A stretch of 6,180 nucleotides of DNA from Acidimicrobiaceae bacterium UBA2093 (lineage in GTDB: Bacteria > Actinomycetota > Acidimicrobiia > Acidimicrobiales > Ilumatobacteraceae): assembly GCA_002331255.1 (NCBI GenBank), contig DCZD01000046.1, forward strand, positions 4,162-10,341, read 5' to 3'. The notes under the pieces are model-generated. The model had not been told where the DNA came from. It ran no database searches and worked only from the letters and a program-made list of their open reading frames with translations. How positions within the stretch are numbered: position 1 is the stretch's first letter; every line of letters begins with the position of its first letter. Position numbers and translations under genes: made by a program. Shown here piece after piece: positions 1 to 5,563 of this stretch.

Positions 1-90
1 CAGCTGCCGTAAGGCAGCGGCAAACAAAGTGTCGACATTTCTGTGACCTATTGCCGACATCGGTTAATAAACTTCTTCTACGATTTGGTG
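1..90. other. Left-edge non-coding stretch before the glycosylase gene
   Basis: No complete gene is visible here. On the plus strand every frame that enters from the left closes early, at TAA 10-12, TGA 44-46 or TGA 102-104, so at most the last few residues of an upstream gene are present and they match nothing I recognise. In actinobacteria nei2 often follows the helicase gene lhr, but these residues do not let me confirm that. A loose promoter-like pair occurs (GTGACC at 43-48 and TAATAA at 65-70, 16 bases apart), too weak to annotate separately. No Shine-Dalgarno sequence is evident before the GTG at 91. Confidence 0.5.
3..18. repeat. Small perfect hairpin with GTAA loop
   Basis: GCTGCC (3-8) and GGCAGC (13-18) are perfect inverted arms around GTAA, which as plus-strand RNA would be a GNRA-type tetraloop. 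No T-run follows on the plus strand. It could be the end of a terminator for a gene to the left, or chance. The window edge prevents judging its context. Confidence 0.35.
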
Positions 91-993
91 GTGCCAGAGG
101 GTGACACCATTTATCGAGCAGCTGCTTCACTACGCACCGCTCTCCTTGGCCGTTGTATCGCCTCTTTCGACGCGCAGCGACTCGTCGGACCGTCACCGCA
201 GATAGGTGCGGCGGTCGAAAATGTCGAGAGCCACGGCAAACATCTCGAGATCACCTTCGATGACGGAATCGTGCTTCACACGCACATGCGAATGACCGGT
301 TCATGGCACCTCTACCGTCACGGTGAGCATTGGCGTAAACGTCGCACCCAAGCTCGTGCCATCATCGAAACCGACGAATGGATTGCTGTGTGCTTCAACG
401 CTCCAGTCGTCGAGACATACCGCGCATTCGATGCCCGTCGACATCCGCGCGCAGGGAAACTTGGTCCTGATCTGTGTCGTATGGACGCCGACCTGCATGA
501 ATGTGTCGCACGTATGCAGCACTATGACGACCCGTCCGCGACCATCGCTGAAGTGTTGCTCGATCAACGAGTCATGTGCGGAGTCGGCAATGTCTTTCGC
601 TGTGAAGTGTTGTGGGCCAGTGGTGTGCATCCGTGGGCACCTGTGGGATCACTCCCGCAGTCGGCATGTCTTGACTTGGTGCTCACTGCAGCAGGTTTGT
701 TGCGTGCGAACTTGAACAAGGTGCAACGAGTCACGGCCCCCGACGTGTCGGGAGGTCTAGCGGTATACGGCCGTAACGGACAAAAATGCGCGCGCTGTGG
801 TGAGGTGGTGCGTCTCACTCGCCACGGCGAGATGGCGCGACTGTTGTACTGGTGTCCGGGGTGTCAAATGGCGTTCGAACCGTTCCCCGAGCCCGATTGG
901 TCAGACCCCATCGCGCGTGGAATGGACCCACACCCTGCAGCCACGATGTTCATCAAAGACGTGCTGCACAATCGCGGGCCGCTCGCCAGTTGA
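91..993 (+). CDS. nei: Fpg/Nei family DNA glycosylase (endonuclease VIII, Nei2-like)
   Basis: A base-excision-repair enzyme that removes oxidised bases, chiefly pyrimidines in the Nei branch, and cuts the resulting abasic site. I start it at GTG 91 although the frame is open from GTG 43. The family needs proline directly after the initiator Met as its N-terminal nucleophile, and only this start gives M-PEGDTIYRA. Visible features in the 300-residue product are P2 and E3 (catalytic), K50 in the ESHGKHL beta-hairpin, and the helix-two-turn-helix region with LLDQRVMCGVGNVF at 156-169. A zinc finger follows with C233, C236, C255 and C258 and the DNA-contacting R250 before YWCPGCQ. The DTIYRAA start and the WCPGCQ finger resemble mycobacterial Nei2 more than Fpg. 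About 42 residues continue after the last zinc cysteine, where most relatives I know stop within a few residues. The gene faces the PPOX-like gene tail to tail. Fpg-like specificity cannot be excluded. Confidence 0.93.
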   Translation: MPEGDTIYRAAASLRTALLGRCIASFDAQRLVGPSPQIGAAVENVESHGKHLEITFDDGIVLHTHMRMTGSWHLYRHGEHWRKRRTQARAIIETDEWIAVCFNAPVVETYRAFDARRHPRAGKLGPDLCRMDADLHECVARMQHYDDPSATIAEVLLDQRVMCGVGNVFRCEVLWASGVHPWAPVGSLPQSACLDLVLTAAGLLRANLNKVQRVTAPDVSGGLAVYGRNGQKCARCGEVVRLTRHGEMARLLYWCPGCQMAFEPFPEPDWSDPIARGMDPHPAATMFIKDVLHNRGPLAS

Positions 994-1000
994 GCAATGT

Positions 1001-1016
1001 CTGACCACGTGGTCAG
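1001..1016. terminator. Perfect 16-bp palindrome between convergent genes, possible bidirectional terminator
   Basis: CTGACCACGTGGTCAG is its own reverse complement. It begins 7 bases after the nei stop and covers the stop codon (1013-1015) of the opposing gene. Folded, it gives a 6-bp stem around ACGT on either strand, which suits transcription arriving from both sides. Neither side has a T-run, so termination would have to be of the U-poor type proposed for actinobacteria. A protein-binding dyad (core CACGTG) is the alternative. Confidence 0.45.
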
Positions 1017-1402
1017 CTAGCAACACGCCCCAGCACGCGGTCGACAGCAATCTCGATGACCCATCGGTCTTCGCGCACCTTTGGTTCCCGGTAACGACGC
1101 GCATACGCCTCGCATGCTTCGCGCGCGATGGTCGGCTCATTGGTCGCTGAAACTGTTCCTTCAAGAGTCAGCCAGCGACCACCATCAACTTGCGACACAA
1201 CGGCTCGGCCGCCACGCAGCGCATTTGAAACTTTTTGCGAAGGTGAGAAGGTGATGATGCGCACACGTTTTGCTGCAATGTCGTACGTGAAGCCGACCGG
1301 CACCACGTGTGGTGACCCATCTGCTCGCAAAGTTGTGAGTGTCGCCAAATGTCGTTCGGTGAGAAACTTGATACAGCGGTCGTCAAGATTGTCGGGTGAC
1401 AT
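1013..1402 (-). CDS. Pyridoxamine 5'-phosphate oxidase-like split-barrel protein, probable F420- or flavin-binding enzyme
   Basis: A 129-residue cytoplasmic protein of the PPOX-like split beta-barrel class. Family members bind FMN or the deazaflavin F420 and carry out reductions or oxidations of small molecules; the substrate cannot be read here. The opening strand pattern LATLTTLRADGSPHVVPVGF (residues 19-38) is the family hallmark. A cofactor-phosphate-contact-type segment SPSQKVSNALRGG follows (54-66, with K57 and N60), then the WLTLEGTVS strand (77-85) and a terminal WVIEIAVDRVLGRV strand. The layout resembles mycobacterial Rv1155-type proteins, though this one is slightly shorter. ATG 1402 is the natural start: it lies 10 bases after the permease stop and has only a weak G-rich sequence (GCGGGGCG) upstream. 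It is probably the last gene of the ABC operon and expressed by read-through. The family call is solid; F420 rather than FMN is inference. Confidence 0.88.
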   Translation of the reverse strand: MSPDNLDDRCIKFLTERHLATLTTLRADGSPHVVPVGFTYDIAAKRVRIITFSPSQKVSNALRGGRAVVSQVDGGRWLTLEGTVSATNEPTIAREACEAYARRYREPKVREDRWVIEIAVDRVLGRVAS

Positions 1403-1412
1403 GTCGCCCCGC

Positions 1413-3956
1413 TTACATCGTGTTCAGTGCGGCCAACACGTCGACTTTGGTGGCACGACGGGCCGGATACGCAGCGGCGAGCACACCAACGACGAACGCG
1501 ACAATCAGAATGGTGACCGCGCTGCTGATCGGCAACTCGAACTTGGTGATGCCTTGGTCACGCAGCGACAAGATGACCACATAGCCAAGCACGAAGCCAA
1601 GCAGAATGCCGGTGACGGCACCGATGAGCGAGGTAATGACGCTCTCCCAGCGAACTGCGGAACGTACCTGACCGCGCGTCATGCCGACTGCACGCAACAA
1701 GCCAATTTCACGCTGTCGCTCGTATACGGATAACAACAACGTGATGATGATGCCAACAATTGCGATAATGATGGACAGGAACAACAGGCCGTAGATAAGG
1801 CCGAGCAACTGGTTCACCTGGGCTGCCTGCTTGTCGATGTACTCGTCTTTGCTGAGCAGCGTCCCTGACCCGTATGAATCGACCAACTTCTGAAGGTCGG
1901 CTCGTAATGCACCAGAGTCAGTGCCTTCGGTCTTCAAGATGTACACGCCGAAGTCGAATCGCGACACCGTCGTTCCTTCGAACAACTCAGAGCTCACCGT
2001 GTAGCGACCAGCCAACTGGTCGTTTGCATACACACCTTCGACCACCAAGTCGATTTCGGTGCCGTCACTCAACTTCGCAGGAATGGTGGCGCCATTGGTC
2101 AACTTGTCTCGCTCCGCAGTCTTTTCAGACACGAGAACACCACGCTTGGAAAGTGAGGTGACGTTTGCATCACCAAGGAGACCGATGTCGAAGATGCCCT
2201 CGACAGTCTTCGGGTTGATGACCGTGATGAATCGTCCTTTGCCTTCGACTTCGACGACGGACTGACCGATACCAGTCGCTTGTTTCACGCCGTCGATCTT
2301 CAACACGTCGAGCGCGAGACTGGGGCTGAGCCCGCCGAAGCCCTGAGCTTCAGAGCTGATGGTGAAGTCGCCGGTGAATTGCTCTCCGAACACGCCACGA
2401 ATTTCTGCCTGGATCGACGCCGCAAGTGCGGTCACGGCGGTCACCAGTGCGACTCCGATCAGCACCGGAGCAGCCGTGCGCGACGTGCGCTTCGGATTAC
2501 GCGCTGCGTTCTGGCGCGCCATTCGACCGGTTACTCCGCGAAGACGTGCAATCGGACGACCAAGGGTGAGTGCGACGGGACGTGCGACAAGGGGCCCGAG
2601 AGTGAGTGCTCCGATGAAGATGAAGAGAATCGCGAGTCCGAGAAGTTCGGTGCGTGCTCCGCCGATGACCGCACCAATAAGTGCGACTCCACCGATCAGT
2701 GGTGTTCCGCCAAGCACTAGGCGTACACGTGGCTTACCTGCGGTATCGAGCGCTGTGTCACGCATGGCCGCGAGCGGTGGCACACGTCCGGCACGGAATG
2801 CTGGCAGCAATGCAGATGTAACTGTCACGACGAGGCCGATGAGGATGGTCTGCACGATGGTGTTCGCACCGACAACCAAGCCACTTGATGGAAGGTCGAC
2901 ACCGATTGCTTTGAGAAGCGCGGTGAGACCGGCCGACAGTCCGATGCCACCGAGCAGACCGAGCACCGAGCCAACAAGACCCACGGCCAGCGACTCCGCC
3001 AACATCGACAGCGTCACCTGCCTACGGCTGGCTCCGATGGCACGAAGCAACGCGTTCTCGCGTTGACGTTGCGCAGCACTGATCGAGAACACGTTGTAGA
3101 TGACGAATGATCCGACGCCAAGACCGATGAACGCGAAGATCGTGAGCAAGATGCCGAAGAATGAGAGTGCCGTCTTGATGTCATCTTGAGTTTCTTTCGT
3201 GATTTGGGCACCGGTGATCGTCTCGAGGTTCTTATCGGTCGGAAGTGCGGCCTGAATCTTCTTAGTGAGCTCTTCATCGGTCATTGTGCCGTCACCGACG
3301 ACGATGACCGCGTCGATGAGGCCTGGCTTGGCAAGCAACGATGACGCGGTGTCAACGTCCCACAACGCGAAAGTCGCACCACCAGGTGAGCGAACATCGC
3401 CATAGTTGGCGATTCCGACGAGTGTGAACTCTTGGCTACCAACAGCAGTGATGACCTTGACAGTGTCGCCCAACACGAACTTGCCTGCCTCGGCACTCGC
3501 TTCGTCAAGAGCAACTTCATTCACGCCTTTCGGAAACCGCCCTTCGGACATCTGCCAGATGTCTGCTTTTGAGTCGACCACCGAACTTCCGAAAGTTGGT
3601 GGGCCGTTACCCTCATTGCCAAGCGGCTTGCCGTCTTTGCCGACGATGCGCGCGAATGCCTGCAGGTTTGCCGCCGCAGCGTCGACACCAGGGACCTTGG
3701 CGACGACGTCAACGAGAGCCGTTTCTATGCGTTGACGTTCTTGGAATCCGAAGTCTGTGTCGACGACTTCGGTCGAACGCACGTAGGCATTCACATTTTT
3801 GAACACGTCTGAGAACAAGTTGTCGAATGTTTGGTTCAACGTGGCAGTGAATACTGACGTTCCCGACAAGAACGCGGTGCCGAGTACCACGGCGATGGAC
3901 GTGAGGACGAGACGGCCCTTGCGTGCGAGGACCCCCTTCAGGGCTATGCGAAACAT
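1413..3956 (-). CDS. ABC transporter permease, FtsX/MacB-like with ten predicted membrane helices
   Basis: The 847-residue membrane half of a type VII-like (MacB/LolC/FtsX) ABC system. Such proteins pass conformational change to the outside face instead of forming a simple channel; cargo in related systems includes lipoproteins, lipids and peptides. Helix 1 (about 15-37) is followed by an external domain (about 38-260). Helices 2-4 (about 262-388) form the first FtsX domain, helices 5-6 (about 412-460) a linker, and helix 7 (about 495-517) leads to a second external domain (about 518-713). Helices 8-10 (about 715-831) form the second FtsX domain. The two FtsX units are visibly duplicated: AAQRQRENALLRAIGASRRQV near 294-314 matches YERQREIGLLRAVGMTRGQV near 745-764, the loops expected to touch the ATPase. 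Both end in similar cytoplasmic tails (PAFRAGRVPPLAAM and PARRATKVDVLAAL). ATG 3956 lies 6 bases after the ATPase stop with no clear ribosome binding site, so translational coupling is likely. No adaptor (MacA-like) gene is present. Confidence 0.94.
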   Translation of the reverse strand: MFRIALKGVLARKGRLVLTSIAVVLGTAFLSGTSVFTATLNQTFDNLFSDVFKNVNAYVRSTEVVDTDFGFQERQRIETALVDVVAKVPGVDAAAANLQAFARIVGKDGKPLGNEGNGPPTFGSSVVDSKADIWQMSEGRFPKGVNEVALDEASAEAGKFVLGDTVKVITAVGSQEFTLVGIANYGDVRSPGGATFALWDVDTASSLLAKPGLIDAVIVVGDGTMTDEELTKKIQAALPTDKNLETITGAQITKETQDDIKTALSFFGILLTIFAFIGLGVGSFVIYNVFSISAAQRQRENALLRAIGASRRQVTLSMLAESLAVGLVGSVLGLLGGIGLSAGLTALLKAIGVDLPSSGLVVGANTIVQTILIGLVVTVTSALLPAFRAGRVPPLAAMRDTALDTAGKPRVRLVLGGTPLIGGVALIGAVIGGARTELLGLAILFIFIGALTLGPLVARPVALTLGRPIARLRGVTGRMARQNAARNPKRTSRTAAPVLIGVALVTAVTALAASIQAEIRGVFGEQFTGDFTISSEAQGFGGLSPSLALDVLKIDGVKQATGIGQSVVEVEGKGRFITVINPKTVEGIFDIGLLGDANVTSLSKRGVLVSEKTAERDKLTNGATIPAKLSDGTEIDLVVEGVYANDQLAGRYTVSSELFEGTTVSRFDFGVYILKTEGTDSGALRADLQKLVDSYGSGTLLSKDEYIDKQAAQVNQLLGLIYGLLFLSIIIAIVGIIITLLLSVYERQREIGLLRAVGMTRGQVRSAVRWESVITSLIGAVTGILLGFVLGYVVILSLRDQGITKFELPISSAVTILIVAFVVGVLAAAYPARRATKVDVLAALNTM

Positions 3957-3962
3957 CGTGGT

Positions 3963-4748
3963 CTAGTTGCCCAAGTTCTTCATGCGGTCGAGCACCTTTG
4001 CTGCAGTCGGCTCGAACATCTCGTCGACGACTTTGCCGTCGGCGAGGAACACGATGCGATCGGAATATGCAGCCGCGACAGGGTCATGAGTGACCATCAC
4101 GATGGTCTGACCAAGATCGGTCACAGCGTGGCGCATGAACGTGAGAATTTCCGTACCAGTCGTCGAGTCGAGGTTGCCTGTCGGTTCGTCAGCGAAGATG
4201 ATGCTTGGGCGCGATGCGAGGGCACGTGCCACTGCAACTCGTTGCTGCTGTCCGCCAGATAACTCGCTTGGGCGGTGTGTTAGTCGATCGGCGAGATGCA
4301 CCGTGTCGATGATTCGTGCTATCCACTCGGCATCACCATCTTCGTTGCCCAGCAACAATGGCAACTTAATGTTCTCTTCTGCGGTCAACGTCGGCACCAA
4401 GTTGAATGCCTGAAAGATGAATCCGATTTTCTTGCGTCGCAGAACGGTGAGATCCTTGTCGTTCAACTTCGCCAAGTTCACACCGTCGACGTACGCGTCG
4501 CCGCTGGTGAGTTCATCGAGGCCGGCGATGCAGTGCATGAGCGTCGACTTTCCCGAGCCCGACGGTCCCATGATGGCGGTGAATTCACCCTTACGGAATT
4601 CGACTGACACTTGGTCAAGTGCGAAGACGGCGCTGTCGCCTGATCCGTACACCTTGGATGCGCCAACGACGGCAGCAGCCGCATTCAAGCCTGGCGGTGG
4701 GGGCGGCGGAAGCGTCGTTGAAGGGGACTGATTGTCTATGGGGGACAT
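3963..4748 (-). CDS. ABC transporter ATP-binding protein, MacB/LolD-like
   Basis: The 261-residue ATPase that drives the adjacent permease. All nucleotide-binding motifs are intact: Walker A GPSGSGKST (61-69), Q-loop Q113 in FIFQAFNL, signature LSGGQQQR (163-170), Walker B IIFADEPTGNLDS (183-195) with catalytic E188, and switch H221 in VTHD. The DEPTGNLDS wording and the FNLVPTLTAEEN segment are typical of the MacB/LolD/FtsE group. Before the usual domain start (about residue 25) is a roughly 24-residue tail with six consecutive prolines (14-19) encoded by mixed CCG, CCC and CCA codons. The first ATG (4748) is used because no better start is seen, but it lacks a recognisable Shine-Dalgarno sequence, so a later start, leaderless translation or an unusual 5' end remains possible. 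It is first in a three-gene operon with the permease and the PPOX-like gene. Confidence 0.95.
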   Translation of the reverse strand: MSPIDNQSPSTTLPPPPPPGLNAAAAVVGASKVYGSGDSAVFALDQVSVEFRKGEFTAIMGPSGSGKSTLMHCIAGLDELTSGDAYVDGVNLAKLNDKDLTVLRRKKIGFIFQAFNLVPTLTAEENIKLPLLLGNEDGDAEWIARIIDTVHLADRLTHRPSELSGGQQQRVAVARALASRPSIIFADEPTGNLDSTTGTEILTFMRHAVTDLGQTIVMVTHDPVAAAYSDRIVFLADGKVVDEMFEPTAAKVLDRMKNLGN

Positions 4749-4760
4749 GCAAATTGTCTA

Positions 4761-4773
4761 CCAGTTTGACTGG
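4761..4773. promoter_or_regulatory. Short inverted repeat upstream of the ABC operon
   Basis: CCAGT (4761-4765) and ACTGG (4769-4773) are perfect 5-bp arms around three bases, 12 bases before the ATPase start codon. In the minus-strand RNA it would be a small hairpin near the translation start; as DNA it could be a minor operator. The arms are short enough to occur by chance. No convincing -35/-10 pair was found in this gap. Confidence 0.25.
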
Positions 4774-4781
4774 CGATTTAT

Positions 4782-4814
4782 TCCCGTGAAGCCGCCTCTC
4801 GCGACTCCACGGGA
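4782..4814 (-). terminator. Transcription terminator hairpin after the peroxiredoxin gene
   Basis: Read on the minus strand, this 33-base element begins 15 bases after the peroxiredoxin stop and folds into a 14-bp stem with a 5-base loop (4796-4800). Arms 4808-4814 and 4782-4788 pair perfectly. The middle is closed by two G-U pairs (4807/4789 and 4804/4792) and further GC pairs. On the plus strand those two positions become A-C mismatches, so the structure favours minus-strand RNA. The sequence after it (AATAAAT) is AT-rich but lacks a true T-run. It most likely separates the peroxiredoxin unit from the ABC operon, perhaps only partly. Confidence 0.65.
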
Positions 4815-4829
4815 CAATTCAACGGTTGT

Positions 4830-5468
4830 CTACTTCTTGTTCGGTTGAGAGAGAACGCGAAGATACGGCTTGACGGTCTTCCAGCCCTGTGGGAACAGTT
4901 GCTTGGCTTCGTCATCGGAAACTGCGGCGCCGATGATGACGTCCTGGCCGTCTTTCCAGTTGGCTGGCGTGGCCACTTTGAACTGGGCGGTCAGTTGAAG
5001 CGAATCAATGACGCGCAAGATCTCGTCAAAGTTGCGACCAGTTGATGCTGGGTAGGTGATGGTGAGCTTGACCTTCTTATCTGGTCCAACAACGAACACC
5101 GAACGCACCGTCAATGTGTCGTTCGCATTCGGGTGAATCATGTCGTAGAGGTCAGACACTTTGCGATCGGGATCGCCGATCATGGGGAAGTTGACGGGCG
5201 TTCCCTGTGTCTCAGCGATGTCTTCTTCCCACTTCACGTGCGAGTCGACTGGGTCAACGGACAAGCCGATGACTTTCACATTGCGCTTGTCGAATTCGGG
5301 CTTGATACGTGCTACGTAGCCGAGTTCGGTGGTGCACACGGGGGTGAAGTCCTTTGGATGACTAAAGAGCACGCCCCACGAGTCGCCCAACCAGTCGTGG
5401 AACGAGATAGTTCCTTGTGTTGTCTCGGCGGTGAAGTCCGGAGCTGTGTCGCCCAATCTGACTGCCAT
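4830..5468 (-). CDS. 1-Cys peroxiredoxin (Prx6 type)
   Basis: A 212-residue cytoplasmic thiol peroxidase that reduces hydrogen peroxide and organic hydroperoxides. The AhpC/TSA thioredoxin-like fold spans about 5-140 and the C-terminal 1-cysPrx_C dimerisation region about 155-205. The active site HPKDFTPVCTTE (37-48) has peroxidatic C45, T42 and H37; R122 in TVRSVF is the conserved activating arginine. C45 is the only cysteine in the protein, so it has no internal resolving cysteine and must be recycled by an external thiol. The Prx6 signatures VIGLSVDPVDSH (67-78) and FPMIGDPDRKVSDLYDMIHP (94-113) are clear. ATG 5468 is well supported: AGAAGGAG (minus strand, 5482-5475) lies 6 bases upstream. 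A long inverted repeat lies just before that site, a TetR-family gene is directly upstream, and a strong hairpin follows the stop. Confidence 0.96.
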   Translation of the reverse strand: MAVRLGDTAPDFTAETTQGTISFHDWLGDSWGVLFSHPKDFTPVCTTELGYVARIKPEFDKRNVKVIGLSVDPVDSHVKWEEDIAETQGTPVNFPMIGDPDRKVSDLYDMIHPNANDTLTVRSVFVVGPDKKVKLTITYPASTGRNFDEILRVIDSLQLTAQFKVATPANWKDGQDVIIGAAVSDDEAKQLFPQGWKTVKPYLRVLSQPNKK

Positions 5469-5474
5469 GGTGTT

Positions 5475-5482
5475 CTCCTTCT
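5475..5482 (-). promoter_or_regulatory. Strong ribosome binding site of the peroxiredoxin gene
   Basis: AGAAGGAG on the minus strand, followed by AACACC and then ATG 5468. It is the only near-consensus Shine-Dalgarno sequence in the window and suggests that the peroxiredoxin is translated efficiently compared with its neighbours. Confidence 0.85.
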
Positions 5483-5485
5483 GAT

Positions 5486-5507
5486 TGCGGTCCAGGTATG
5501 GATCGCA
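5486..5507. promoter_or_regulatory. 22-bp near-perfect inverted repeat, candidate operator for the peroxiredoxin gene
   Basis: Arms TGCGGTCCA (5486-5494) and TGGATCGCA (5499-5507) flank GGTA, with one mismatch in nine positions (5490/5503). It lies 4 bases upstream of the peroxiredoxin ribosome binding site and downstream of the TetR-family gene. Size and symmetry fit a TetR dimer operator. In the minus-strand transcript the odd pair would be C-A, so it is less ideal as an RNA hairpin than as a DNA dyad. A TANNNT-like element (TAGCGT, minus strand) sits near 5526 on the upstream side, where a promoter would be expected, but I find no good -35. Confidence 0.5.
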
Positions 5508-5540
5508 GACTTTGGTGGCGACACGCTACAGACGATTTTC

Positions 5541-5563
5541 CAAAAGCCGACTACTTTGGTCGG
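5541..5563 (-). terminator. Weak intrinsic terminator candidate at the end of the TetR gene
   Basis: On the minus strand CCGAC (5563-5559) pairs with GTCGG (5551-5547) around a 7-base loop and is followed by C and TTTT (5546-5542). The structure includes the TAG stop codon of the regulator gene. A 5-bp stem and four T residues make a weak terminator, so read-through into the peroxiredoxin gene is plausible. Confidence 0.35.

Noticed and set aside
30..63. TGTCGACA palindrome and the related GTCGACAT / GCCGACAT motifs upstream of the glycosylase gene
   Set aside because: Short and not matching the mycobacterial LexA box or other damage-response motifs I know; insufficient to call an operator.
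43..90. Upstream extension of the glycosylase frame to GTG 43
   Set aside because: It would place 16 residues before the catalytic proline, which must be the N-terminal residue for the family's chemistry.
1128..1733. Plus-strand open frame of 201 codons opposite the PPOX-like and permease genes
   Set aside because: It is antisense to two clear genes and its translation shows no family pattern.
2359..3066. Plus-strand open frame of 235 codons inside the permease gene
   Set aside because: It is fully antisense to a well-supported gene, has an Arg/Pro/Ser/Thr-rich composition without any recognisable domain, and is explained by codon bias on the opposite strand.
4754..4833. Repeated TTGTCTAC at 4754-4761 and 4826-4833
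   Set aside because: An 8-base repeat, one copy overlapping the peroxiredoxin stop codon; it is likely chance and no further copies were noticed nearby.
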